Shown here: positions 23,889 to 34,245 of the stretch, piece by piece
How the letters are laid out: every line of letters starts with the position of its first letter
How positions within the stretch are numbered: position 1 is the first letter of the stretch
Assembly: GCA_949752795.1 (NCBI GenBank)
Contig: OX457070.1
Coordinates: 38,469,185-38,533,184 of the forward strand
DNA length: 64,000 bases
DNA from: Hyperoodon ampullatus
Taxonomy: Eukaryota > Chordata > Mammalia > Artiodactyla > Ziphiidae
Reading direction: 5' to 3'
Translations under genes and position numbers: made by a program
Notes under the pieces: model-generated
What the model saw: the letters and a program-made list of their open reading frames with translations, nothing else
The model's database searches: none
Told to the model about the DNA's origin: nothing

Positions 23889-26372
23889 CTAGGTTCCACA
23901 TACAAGCGTTAATATAAGATATTTGTTTTTCTCCTTCTGACTTACTTCACTCTGTATGACAGTCTCTATATCCAACCACGTCTCTACAAATAACCCCATT
24001 TCGTTCCTTTATATGGCTGAGTAATATTCCACTGTATATATATACCACATCTTCTTTATTCATTCGTCTGTTGATGGGCATTTAGGTTGCTTCCATGACC
24101 TGGCTATTGTAAATAGTGCTGCAATGAACACTGGGGTGCGTGTGTCTTTTTGAATTATGGTTTTCCTTAGGTATATGCCCAGTAGTGGGGTTGCCTGGTC
24201 ATATGGTAATTCTACTTTAAGTTTTTTAAGGAACCTCCATACTGTTCTCCATAGTGGCTGTATCAATTTACATTCCCACCAACAGTGCAAGAGGGTTCCC
24301 TTTTCTCCACACCCTCTCTAGCATTTGTTGTTTGTAGATTTTCTGATGATGCCCATTCTAACTGGTGTGAGGTGATACCTCACTGTGGTTTTGATTTGCA
24401 CTTCTCTAATAATTAGTGATGTTGAGCAGCTTTTCATGTGCTACTTGGCCATCTGTATGTCTTCTTTGGAGAAATGTCTATTTAGGTCTTCTGCCCATTT
24501 TTGGATTGTGTTGTTTGTTTTTTTAATATTGAGCTGCATGAACTGTTTATATATTTTGGAGATTAATCCTTTGTCCGTTGACTCGTTTGCAGATATTTTC
24601 TCCCATTCTGAGGGTTGTCTTTTCGTCTTGTTTGTAGTTTCCTTTGCTTTGCAAAAGCTCTTAAGTTTCATTAGGTCTCATTTGTTTATTTTTGTTTTTA
24701 TTTCCATTACATTAGGAGGGGGATCAAAAAAGATCTTGCTGTGATTTATGTCAAAGAGTGTTCTTCCTATGTTTCCTCTAAGAGTTTTATAGTGTCTGGT
24801 CTTACATTTAGGTCTCTAATCCATTTTGAGTTTATTTTTGTGTATGGTGTTAAGGAGTGTTCTAATTTCATTCTTTTACATGTAGCTGTCCAGTTTTCCC
24901 GGCACCACTTATTGAAGAGACTGTCTTTTCTCCATTGTATATCCTTGCCTCCTTTGTCATAGATTAGTTGACCATAGGTGCATGGGTTTATTACTGGGCT
25001 TTCTATCCTGTTCCATTGATCTATGTTTCTGTTTTTGTGCCAGTATCATATTGTCTTGATTACTGTAGCTTTGTAGTATAGTCTCAAGTCAGGGAGTCTG
25101 ATTCCTCCAGCTCTGTTTTTTTCCCTCAAGACTGCTTTGGCTATTCGGGGTCTTTTGTGTCTCCATATAAATTTAAAGATTTTTTGTTCTAATTCTGTAA
25201 AAAATGCCATTGGTAATTTGATAGGGATTGCACTGAATCTGTAGATTGTTCTGGAGAGTATAGTTATTTTCACAGTATTGATTCTTCCAATCCGAGAACA
25301 TGGTCTATCTTTCCATCTGTTTGTATCATCTTTAATTTCTTTCATCAGTGTCTTATAGTTTTCTGCATACAGGTCTTTTGTCTCCCTAGGTAGGTTTATT
25401 CCTAGGTATTTTATTCTTTTTGTTGCAATGGTAAATGGCATTGTTTCCTTAATTTCTCTTTCAGATTTTTCATCATTAGTGTATAGGAATGCAGGAAATT
25501 TCTGTGCATTAATTTTGTATCCTGCAACTTTACCAAATTCATTGATTAGCTCTAGTAGTTTTCTGGTGGCACCTTAAGGATTCTCTATGCATAGTATCAT
25601 GTCATCTGCAAGCAGTGACAGTTTTACTTCTTCTTTTCCAATTTGTATTCCTTTTCTTTTTCTTCTCTGATTGCCGTGGCTAGGACTTCCAAAACTATGT
25701 TGAATAATAGTGGTGAGAGTGGACATCCCTGTCTTGTTCCTGATCTTAGAGGAAATGCTTTCAGTTTTTCACCATTGAGAATGATGTTTGCTGTGGGTTT
25801 GTCATATATGGCCTTTATTATGTTGAGGTAGTTTCCCTCTATGCCCACTTTCTGGAGAGTTTTTATCATAAACGGGTGTTGAATTTTGTCAAAAGCTTTT
25901 TCTGAATCTATTGAGATGATCATATGGTTTTTATTCTTCAATTTGTTAATATGGTATATCATATTGATTGATTTACATATATTGAAGAATCCTTGTATCC
26001 CTGGGATAAATCCCACTTGATCATGGTGTATGATCCTTTTAATATGTTGTTGGATTCTGTTTGCTAGTATTTTGTTGAGGATTTTTGCATCTATATTCAT
26101 CAGTGATATTGGTCTGTGATTTTCTTTTTTTGTAGTATCTTTGTCTGGTTTTGGTGTCAGGGTGATGGTGGCCTCATAGAATGAGTTTGGGAGTGTTCCT
26201 TCCTCTGCAATTTTTTGGAAGAGTTTCAGAAGGATGGGTGTTAACTCTTCTCTAAATGTTTGATAGAATTCACCTGTGAAGCCATTTAGTAAGCCTGTGT
26301 CTTTTGGCTGGAGCATTTAATCCATTCACGTTTAAGGTAATTATCGATATGTATGTTCCTATGACCATTTTC
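23889..26372 (-). pseudogene. L1 ORF2 remnant, endonuclease deleted
   Basis: Just past ORF1 the endonuclease N-terminal motif ([12 protein letters not shown], about 26310-26345) is readable, but within about 20 codons it joins reverse-transcriptase sequence in another frame (G-F-T-G-E-F-Y-Q). The reverse transcriptase runs in a 230-codon frame at 25624-26316, including [11 protein letters not shown] small deletion then shifts the frame before the catalytic motif, which reads L-A-D-D (25601-25612) instead of F-A-D-D. Further pieces lie at 25046-25441, 24441-24671 and 24060-24290. A stop (25574-25576 region) and a TAG replacing the Trp of the Cys-rich C-terminal motif (24318-24320) add to the damage. 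The natural stop is at 23889-23891. Confidence 0.88.
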
Positions 26373-26546
26373 TTAATTGTTATGAGTTTGTTTTTGTAGG
26401 TCCTTTTCTTCTCTTGTGTTTCCCACTTAGAGAAGTCCGTTTAGCATTTGTTGTAGAGCTGGTTTGGTGGTGCTGAATTCTGTTAGCTTTTGCTTGTCTG
26501 TAAAGCTTTTGATTTTTCCATCGAATCTGAATGAGATCCTTGACGG

Positions 26547-27329
26547 CTAGAGTAACCTTGGTTGTAGGTTCTTCCCTTTCATCACTTTAAGTATATCATG
26601 GCCCTCTCTTCTGGCTTGTAGAGTTTCTGCTGAGAAGTCAGCTGTTAACCATATGGGAGTTCCCTTGTATGTTATTTGTTGTTTTTCCCTTGCTGCTTTC
26701 AATAATTTTCCTTTGTGTTTAATTTTTGCCAAGTTGATTACTGTGTGTCTCAGTGTGTGTCTCCTTGGGTTTATCCTGTATGGGACTCGCTGCATTTCCT
26801 GGACTTGGGTGGCTATTTCCTTTCCCATGTTAGGGAAGTTTTCGACTATAATCTCTTCAAATATTTTCTCTGGTCCTTCCTCTCTCTCTTCTTCTGGGAC
26901 CCCTGTAATCCGAATGTTGTTGAGTTTAATGTTGTCCCAGTGGTCTCTTAGGCTGTCTTCATTTCTTTTCATTCTTTTTTCTTTATTCTGTTCCGCAGCA
27001 GTGAATTCCACCATTCTGTCTTCCAGGTCACTTATCTGTTCTTCTGCCTCAGTTATTCTGCTCTTAATTCCTTCTAGTGTAGTTTTCATTTCAGTTATTG
27101 TATTGTTCATCTCTGTTTGTTTGTTCTTTAATTCTTCTAGGTCTTTGTTAAACATTTCTTGCATCTTCTTGATCTTTGCCTCCATTCTTTTTCCGAGGTC
27201 CTGGATCATCTTCACTATCATTACTCTGAATTCTTTTTCTGGAAGGTTGCCTATCTCCACTTCATTTAGTTGTTTTTCTGGGGTTTTATCTTTTTCCTTT
27301 ATCTGGTACATAGCCCTCTGCCTTTTCAT
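26547..27329 (-). pseudogene. L1 ORF1 (ORF1p chaperone), premature stop
   Basis: A 260-codon frame starts M-K-R-Q-R-A-M-Y at 27329. It encodes a Glu/Lys-rich coiled coil (about residues 40-115), then the RNA-recognition-like part containing R-I-T-G-V-P-E-E-E (about residue 140), and the C-terminal domain ending K-G-K-N-L-Q-P-R. ORF1p forms trimers that bind L1 RNA in the cytoplasmic particle. The TAG at 26547-26549 is premature: downstream codons continue in the same frame with ORF1-like residues (S-F-T-D-K-Q-K) to a TAA at 26373-26375. The last 57 or so residues are therefore cut off and the protein would be truncated in its C-terminal domain. Confidence 0.88.
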
Positions 27330-27549
27330 CTTGTCTATCTTTCTGTGAATGTGGTTTTTGTTCCACAGGCTGCAGGATTGTAGTTCTTCTTGCTTCTGCT
27401 GTCTGCTCTCTAGATGAAGGTTTTTAACTGGCCTCTTTCTTCTTCCTTTATCTTATGGGCAGGCTCCTTTTTCCTCTCCCTGCCCTTTAAATTTTACTGA
27501 TCTTCAAGGTTCCATCGTTGGTACTTTTCTCATTCTAGATGCTCCTCTG

Positions 27550-27838
27550 GGGCAGTCTTATCTCCTCACAGCAGCTGAACCTCTCTCTGTACACTGGTGA
27601 TGCCTTGTTTTATTTCCAGAAGCCTATTTCTGACTGGCCACTGAACACCTCCACTGGGTGCCCACCTCAGCTTCCACCTGATTCCCCACTCCATCCTTTC
27701 CATCTTGCTGAACTCTGCCTTCCCCACTCACCTAGTTGGCCCAAACAGAAATCTGGTGACCATTCTTTGCTCTTCTCTGTGGCTCTCTCTTCCCACTCAA
27801 CTGGTGAAGAAGTCCTACTGATTTTCACCTATTAACTA
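27550..27838 (+). repeat. L2 LINE fragment, sense
   Basis: 'ctgactggccactgaacacc', 'ggcccaaacagaaatctggt' and 'tcaactggtgaagaagtcct' follow the sense L2 ORF2 end text. A 98-codon frame at 27539-27835 is this relic. Confidence 0.65.
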
Positions 27839-27839
27839 T

Positions 27840-27895
27840 CTCACTCAAGAAAATATTTATTGATTATCTACACTTGGCACCGAGCTAGGTTCTAG
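27840..27895 (-). repeat. Short L2 3' end, antisense
   Basis: 'aaaatatttattgattatct' and 'ggcaccgagctaggttctag' match the antisense L2 3' terminus. It abuts the hAT miniature element. Confidence 0.65.
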
Positions 27896-27897
27896 AG

Positions 27898-28494
27898 CAG
27901 AGTTTCTCAACCTTGGCACTATTGACATTTGGGAGTCAGATAATTCTTTGTTGTGCAGAATGTCCTGTGCGTTGTTTGATATCTAGCAGCATCCCTGTTC
28001 GCTAGTGCTGCCATAACAGAATATCAGAGTGGGGGAATTGTGCAGTAGAAATCTATCTTCTCACAGTTCTGGAGGATGGAAGTCCATAAACAAGGTGTTG
28101 GGGGGTTGGTTTCTCCTGAGGCCTCTCTCCTTGGCTTGGAGATGGCCACCTTCTCCCTGTATTCTCACATGGCCTTTTCTCTGTGCATTTGCATTCCTGG
28201 TGTCTCTCTTCTTGTAAGGATATCAGTCATATTGGATTTAGGCCTACCCTAAAGGCCTCATTTTAATATCCTTTCATTGATGACCTTATCTCTGAGTACA
28301 GTTACATTCTGAGATACTGGGGTTTGTGTCTGTAACATGATTTTGGAGGGACAAATTCCACCCATAAAACCTGGCCCCCACCCACTAGACATCAGTAGCA
28401 TCCTTCATTCCAGGTTGGGATGATAACCAAAAATCATCTCAAGATATTGCCAAATGTCCCCTGGGGGAAGAACTGCCCAGGTTGAGAATCACTG
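27898..28494. mobile_element. hAT-Charlie-type miniature DNA transposon, split by an LTR
   Basis: The left terminal inverted repeat 'cagagtttctcaaccttggc' begins at 27898 and the right end 'ccaggttgagaatcactg' closes at 28494. The 8-base flanks 'ttctagag' (27890-27897) and 'ctctacac' (28495-28502) are a decayed hAT-style duplication (5 of 8). The internal text 'actattgacatttgggagtc' ... 'caaatgtcccctgggggaag' is typical of MER-type nonautonomous hAT elements. It carries no transposase. A MaLR LTR occupies 27996-28375. Confidence 0.8.
27996..28375 (-). mobile_element. MaLR (MLT1-like) solo LTR, antisense
   Basis: The unit reads as the reverse complement of an MLT1-type LTR of the ERVL-MaLR group: 'gctgccataacagaatatca', 'ctcacagttctggaggatgg', 'tctcacatggccttttctct', 'ggtgtctctcttcttgtaag' and 'ttttggagggacaaattcca'. 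MaLRs are ancient nonautonomous LTR elements and no internal retroviral sequence is present. It sits inside the hAT miniature element, whose halves resume on either side. Confidence 0.82.
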
Positions 28495-28504
28495 CTCTAC
28501 ACAG

Positions 28505-28680
28505 CAGTAGTTTTTAACACTGGCTGCACATTAGAATCAGTTGAAGAAGTTAAAAAAACCCCAAAAAACCAACATCCACAGAAATTCTGTTTTATTTTTT
28601 GGGGGTGGAGCCCAGGCAGGGGTATTTTATAAAAAGTGTTCCAGACTATTTTCACATGCAGCCAGGGGTGAGAACATTCT
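28505..28680. mobile_element. Second hAT-type miniature element
   Basis: Inverted terminal sequences 'cactggctgcacattagaat' on the left and 'ttcacatgcagccaggggtg' on the right face each other around a centre with 'gggggtggagcccaggcagg'. This is typical of short hAT-Charlie nonautonomous copies. It lies only 10 bases from the first one. The exact right end is blurred. Confidence 0.75.
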
Positions 28681-28734
28681 AGTAGTGTGAGAATGAACAA
28701 GACAGATATTAAATAACACATTTCATGATTAAAA

Positions 28735-31310
28735 TTTTAAAGCACCATTATGGTTATATTCTGCATACTGTTTTGTAACATTTTCCTTAGCAATGTATCT
28801 TGGACATTTTCTTGTGTCATTAGATAATCTATAGGTAAAATTTTAATCATTTTGCCTGTGGATATGCTGTAAGTCATTTAATCAGGGACTGATTATATAT
28901 TTTGGAGGATTCAAACTCCTCTATTGAAGTAATACTGCAAAGAATATTCTTGTATGCATATCTCTGTAAGTAGCTTTGATCATTTTCTTAGGGTAAAATT
29001 CAAGAGGTGGAAATCCTGGGTCAACGCGGTAAATATTGGTATAGTTTTTTATACATATTACTAAATTGCTCCTCAGAAGTGCATTAATATACAATTCTGC
29101 TAACAAAATATATAAAAAAGTCATTACCCTATATCCTCACCAGCCTTGGATATTTCAGTTTTTGAAGTTAAATGAAATGTGGTGCTTTGTTTTAATTTGA
29201 ATTTATTTGGTTATTATTGAAGCTAAACATTTAAAATACTTGTATGTAATCTGCGTTTTTCCGTTTTTGAATTACTTGTCCATCTCATTTGCTCATTTTT
29301 AACAATATTTTGATTTTTCTTATGGATTGCAAGAACTGATTGTAAGAATATTAATTCTTTATCTGTTTCATGTTGCAGATGTTTTTATCAAGTTAATATT
29401 TGCCTTCAATGTTTATGTCATTTTGATTTTTAGAAGTAATTTTCAAGTAGTTAAATCTGTTAATATTTCCTCCCTTCCTTCCTCCTCCCTCCCTTCCTCC
29501 TCCCTCCCTCCTTAATTTTATTCATAGAAAAGTTTTCCGTACCCACCATCAGATTGATATTCATCTACATTTTTGTTCTTTCATTATTTTTTGAACATTT
29601 TATTTTATTTTTTGAACATTAAAAATCCATTTGGAGTTTTGACATGCCATATAATGTAAGGATTGAATTTTACATTTTATTTCAAATAGTTGCCCAGTAG
29701 TCCTACAAACCATTCTTAAAATTTTTATCTTTCCTGTTCATTTGAAATGTCACACATTTCCTAGACTAAGTTTTTATCTGGTTGGTCCTGTTTTGGTGCT
29801 TACTGTTCTGTCCTGCATTGTTTTATTTACAAGATTTATAATTTGTTTTGGCAGCTGAAGTTCAGCTTGTCATTATTCTTGATTTTTTCAAAACAGTTTT
29901 TGAAATTCAAAACCATTTTTTTTTAGCTTCCCTAAATTCTCACTGTTATTTTGAGTAAAAGTCCATTAACTTGGGGAGAATTTACAGCTTTCCAATATTA
30001 AGTCTCACCTTTCAGATACACTATATAACACTCTTTCTATTCTTTATAGATCTTTGTGAAGCATGTCATTAACTTTATAAAGATCCTGCACATTTTTGTT
30101 AAACTTATTCCAAGGTACTTTATAGTTTTGTTGCTATTAGAAATGGAAGCTTTTACCCTTTATGTTTGCTGGGTAGTTATTGCTGCTATTTTAAGAAGCT
30201 ACTGTTATGTATATATTTATTTTGTAATTGTCTAGTTTACTGGGTAATTTGTTTCAATGGTTTACTACCTTGAGTTTTCTGGATGGTGACTATCAGTTAT
30301 GCAAATAATGCTAATTTGGTCTCCTTTTCAATGTTTACATTTCTTATTTCTTCTTGTCTTACTGCATTGGCTAAACGTCTAGAAAAAAAATTTAACTACA
30401 GTGGGAATAATGAGCGTACTTAACCCTCCTTGAAGTGTTTTGATCTTTTTACTTCTACTAATATGAGATTGGCCAGAGTTTTGTTAGACTGTTTATTGTG
30501 CTGTTTTTGTCTTTGTCAGATTTTTGTATTGGCATTAGGCTAACTTCACAAAATAAACAAGGGAGATTTCAAAAAATTATATGGTCTGGAACATTTTATA
30601 TAGCAATAGAATAGTCAATTTCTTGAAAGTTTGAAAGAATTTGCCCATAAAGCCATCTGGGTCTAATCCCTTGGCAGACTTTTTCAATTTCTTCCATGGC
30701 ATTTGTTTGTTTAAGTTCCCTACTTCTTTTGGATACAGTTTTTGTAATCTGCATTTTCTTAGAAAGTTATCTATTTTACAGAGATTTTATTTTTTATTTG
30801 TTATACTGTGGCACATGAGATTCTTATATAAGTAAAAGTATTTTCATGTTGGTGGATTATACACTTTTTTACTCCTAATTTTGAATATTTATATTTTTCT
30901 CTTAAATTTATATATAAGACCAACTCTTTTCTAATACATTAATTTCTGTTAATCATTTCTTCTTTACTTTTTCTGAGTCATTTGATTTGAAATTTTAGTT
31001 TATGTATTTTTATCCTTTTACAAATTACTGATGAAAACATTTAAGGCTATATATTTGCCCTCTAACTGTAGATTTGAGAGCATCTCCTAAGTTCATGTTT
31101 ATAATTTTCTGTATAATCCTGAGCTATACTTTTTCTCCTTCTTTAACTGAAATTATTTATGAGTGAATTTTTAAAAATTCAAGGAGCTAAGGGTATTTTG
31201 GTAGGGGATTATCACTTTTGTTAATAATTTCTAGATTTGTTCTATGGTGAATTGAGGATGTGGTTTAAACAATTTCTACTTTTTCAAATTAATTATAATT
31301 TTCTTTATTA
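28735..31310 (-). mobile_element. Ancient LINE (L1M/HAL1-like), antisense
   Basis: 2.6 kb of T-rich sequence follows the antisense L1 ORF2 order: 'attaccctatatcctcacca' (about 29123), 'tcaaatagttgcccagtagt' (about 29683), 'tctttgtgaagcatgtcatt' (about 30050), 'taaagccatctgggtctaat' (about 30648), then 'cttctttactttttctgagt' (about 30959). It is very diverged, with no open frame over 65 codons. It could be L1M or the half-L1 type (HAL1), and I cannot separate these by eye. Confidence 0.7.
29468..29512. repeat. (CCTT)n/(CCCT)n pyrimidine tract
   Basis: A 45-base all-C/T tract on the plus strand lies within the ancient LINE. Confidence 0.9.
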
Positions 31311-31374
31311 GAAGGGTATCCACTTTATACATACCCCTAGTTCACTATGTACATTTTTTTATAGTTACGTGCCC

Positions 31375-31500
31375 ACATGTCCATCATTCCATTAGCCAGT
31401 GAGCCCAGTGTGCCCTTGGTCATTTCTGTATTTTTAGTGTTGAGAGCAGTTTCTGGTAAATACCAGACATCAATAAATGTTGGCTGAATTGACCTTGAAT
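31375..31500 (+). repeat. L2 3' end, sense
   Basis: 'taccagacatcaataaatgt tggctg' is the sense L2 3' terminus, preceded by diverged L2 text. Confidence 0.7.
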
Positions 31501-31804
31501 GACAGATGGGAGCATGACAAGTTCAGTTGGCTAAGGGGGCTGAGATTCAATTGGCTAAGGGGTCTGAGATTGTAAGTACCATTTTCAGATGTACCAGTTG
31601 ACTTTAGTGATTTACAGAAAAAGGCCAGGTACAAGGGGATATTTGTAAAGGAGGGTAAACATAGCAGGAAAAAATTAGTATCATTACTGACAGAATTAGA
31701 TCTAACTTTTCTGTGGTGCGACCAAGTAGGAGTGTACCTAGTCCCAAAGTTACGGGGAGAAGCAGTCTAGATAGTGGAAAATAGCTGTTCTTAGAGATGC
31801 ATCT

Positions 31805-31915
31805 AGCCAGAGGTCAGACCATGATTTGCTCTGGTAAGTCACATAGGCTCTCAGGGCCTCAGTTGCCATGTCTGTCAAGAGAGGTCACTGGACAGGGTGA
31901 TTTCTAATGATTAAA
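31805..31915 (+). repeat. MIR relic, sense, partial
   Basis: 'tggtaagtcacataggctct', 'cagggcctcagttgccatgt' and 'ctgtcaagagaggtcactgg' fit the central sense MIR core. Confidence 0.6.
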
Positions 31916-32076
31916 GAAAAAAAAAAAGTATTTGGTAAGTGGCAAGAAAAAAAAGTAACTCAGAACACCAAAAGAAATTTTGTTAAGGGACACAAGAAAC
32001 ATTTTTATACTTTGGAATTAACTTTTTAAATTACTTAGATCTCTGAAACAGAATGTAGAATTTTGTATTTGTGTGT

Positions 32077-32078
<2 letters not shown>

Positions 32079-32138
<60 letters not shown>

Positions 32139-32143
32139 TTTTT
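32079..32143. repeat. (AT)n followed by T run
   Basis: About 21 AT units run directly into about 23 T residues. The surrounding 31916-32300 shows nothing else I can name. Confidence 0.92.
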
Positions 32144-32304
32144 CTGCAGAGAGAGTCTAATTAGGTTTTAAAAGTGTCCATGATCCAGAAAAAGCTAAGA
32201 ACCACCTTCTTAGCAGGATTCCACATCCAAGGGTCAGATGTCCTAATGAAATATGGGAGAAGTTTTGTTTCCTTTTCCTTCCAAACCTCCTCATCACATC
32301 ATCC

Positions 32305-32475
32305 CCTCACCTGTCAGTCAATCAAATATTTATAGAGCAGCTCCCATGTTGAAGGTATTCTGCTCTTCCAATGAGGAGAAGTAAAAAAGGGACATGATCC
32401 TGTCCCTACCTTTTAGAAGCTTAAGGTATGACAAGGGAGAGAGGAAAAATAAATGTGAAAGGTTAGCAAATAAGA
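32305..32475 (-). repeat. L2 3' end, antisense
   Basis: 'cagtcaatcaaatatttata', 'gagcagctcccatgttgaag' and 'atcctgtccctaccttttag' follow the antisense L2 3' order. Confidence 0.68.
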
Positions 32476-33004
32476 CTTCTGGTGCAGGGCAAATATATTG
32501 GCCACAGGCTGAAGCTTCCTCTTTCTACCTTAAACACTTACAAATGATGGGGAAAAAATTTAACGAGTACCCAGTCAATGCTTAAATCAAGAGAGGAAAT
32601 TTCCAGCAGTCATAAATGCAGAGGTTTCCATAAAATAATTTAATACATGGGCCACACTGAAGGAGGACTTAGCTGTTAGGCTTGTGGGGACTGGGAATGG
32701 GACTGACTAATCAATAGGCTCAGGCTGGGACCCTGTTACTCTGAAAGCCAGAGGCTTGAGTTATACAGCCTACATAAAGCTAAGGCCTAGGATCAGGCTC
32801 TCTCTATTAAATGTGGGAGGGAGGCAGCAGAAAAACCCTGCTTTCCTGCCTAGGGTTGTGGCTAAGCTCCTCAGAAGCACAATCCAGCATGACAGGACCT
32901 TGGGAACTTGCTGTATACTCAGGGCCATGGTTAGTAAGCATATTACTTTGAGCTGAGATACCTGAGTCTAATTATCAATTCCTCCTTAAGACTGCCCTGG
33001 GTTT
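32476..33004. other. Unclassified non-coding sequence
   Basis: No supported feature. Short frames at 32394-32585 and 32756-32956 resemble nothing known. Confidence 0.4.
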
Positions 33005-34245
33005 TCTGGATATTGATAGAAAGAAATTTTCATAAAAGATAATTTCACAAATAAAAATTACACAGTGCCCAGGAAGCCAGCACCATGAAAGACAAATAAC
33101 AAACTGAGCAAATGGATGAATCAACATTCAAAGAAAGGAGGTAATAGAGCAATCAAAAAAAAATTTTTTTAATAAATAATTTAAATGTTTTCAAAGATAA
33201 GGGAGGGCAAAGAAATGAAATAAAAACAGAAGGCAATGAAACAAGAACAGGTGGTTATGGAAAAATTAGAAACTTCAGGGATGAAGAAATAGTTACTAGA
33301 ATAAAAAAAATTGAGTCTATGGGTGGATTAGTTAACAAATCATGTCAAAACTTAGTAGCTTAAAAACAATAAACATTTTTTATCTCACAGTTTCTTTGTG
33401 TCAGGAATTCAGGAATTGCTTAGCTGGCTAGTTTTTCAAGGTCTCTCATGAGGTAGTGAGAATGTCAGCCAGATCTGCAGTCATCTGAAGACTTCACTGA
33501 AGCTGGAGGAAAGATGGCTCTTTCATGGGTCTGTTAGAAGACCACCTCAGTTCCTCCCCATGTGGGCCTCTCCATAGTGCACTATGATGTGTCCTCATGA
33601 CATGGCAGCTGGCTTGCCCTAGAGCAAGTGAGAGAGAGCATAGAGGAAGGAAACCACAATGTTTTTTATGACCAAGTCTTGGAATTGCACATTGTCACTT
33701 CCACCATATTCTATTCATTGGATGAAAGTCATTAAAACTAGCCCTAACTCAAGGGGAGAGGAGTTAGACTCCACCTCTTGGAGCAAAAGCTATTAAAGAA
33801 TTTTCTGGTATATTTTAAACCCCACACAATAGGCCAGATAACATATTGAACACAGCAAAAAAAAATGAATATGAAACTGTAAGTCTGAGCTGAGGAAATG
33901 TCCCAAAATGTGGCATAAAGACCTAATTAAATGAAAAACATGAAAAAAAGTTAAGAGATCTGAAGAACAGATCAAAAGGCCCCAGCGTATGTTTAATAGG
34001 AGTCCCAGGAGGAGAAAAGAGAGGAAAAAATGCAGAAGCAATATTTGAGGGTGTAGTGGCTGAGAATTTCCCAAGACTAGAGATAATATTTCCCAGATTA
34101 TACAATATCATTAGGACTGAGCATTATAACTAAAAGTGAGCCAACTCTACAAGGTAATTACATGGGCAAAAAAGAGTGGTGAAAAAAATTGCTTCAAAGA
34201 AATGAAGGGCAAGAGATTGCAAGAGCTGGAGTAGCCAGAAAACTC
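33005..34245 (+). mobile_element. Ancient LINE ORF1 region (L1M/HAL1-like), sense, split
   Basis: A-rich sequence on both sides of the repeat at 33328-33832 follows L1/HAL1 ORF1 order: 'ccagcaccatgaaagacaaa' upstream, then 'agagatctgaagaacagatc', 'ataggagtcccaggaggaga' and 'gagaatttcccaagactaga' downstream. The G-V-P-G-G-E-like phrase near 34000 is the ORF1 signature. No open frame remains. The orientation is opposite to the LINE at 28735-31310, so they are separate insertions or an inverted pair. The limits are approximate. Confidence 0.68.
33328..33832 (+). repeat. Mid-age interspersed repeat, same group as 3570-4090
   Basis: The order is 'tcaaaacttagtagcttaaa', 'gtttctttgtgtcaggaatt', 'gcagtcatctgaagacttca', 'catgtgggcctctccatagt', 'catggcagctggcttgccct', 'ccaccatattctattcattg' and 'agttagactccacctcttgg'. 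It interrupts an ancient LINE ORF1. Its class is not assigned; an LTR-type origin is possible. Confidence 0.65.

Larger units (their letters stand above)
23690..27411 (-). mobile_element. Relatively young L1 with internal deletion, antisense (copy A)
   Basis: Left to right this is the reverse complement of an L1: T run, 3' UTR ('acagcaggttcctattagta'), ORF2 C-terminus, reverse transcriptase, a deletion junction near 26290, the endonuclease N-terminus, ORF1 (27329 down to 26373) and about 80 bases of 5' UTR. A candidate 8-base target duplication (agatgaag) lies at 23682-23689 and 27412-27419. At 3.7 kb it lacks most of the endonuclease and the upper 5' UTR of a 6-7 kb full element. Its reading frames are much better kept than in the other old L1s, so it is younger. 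The left 1.85 kb is homologous to copy B at 57220-59074. Confidence 0.93.

Noticed and set aside
26653..27348. 231-codon plus-strand frame with hydrophobic, membrane-like composition
   Set aside because: It is the antisense shadow of L1 ORF1. The Ser/Phe/Leu richness comes from complementing Glu/Lys codons.
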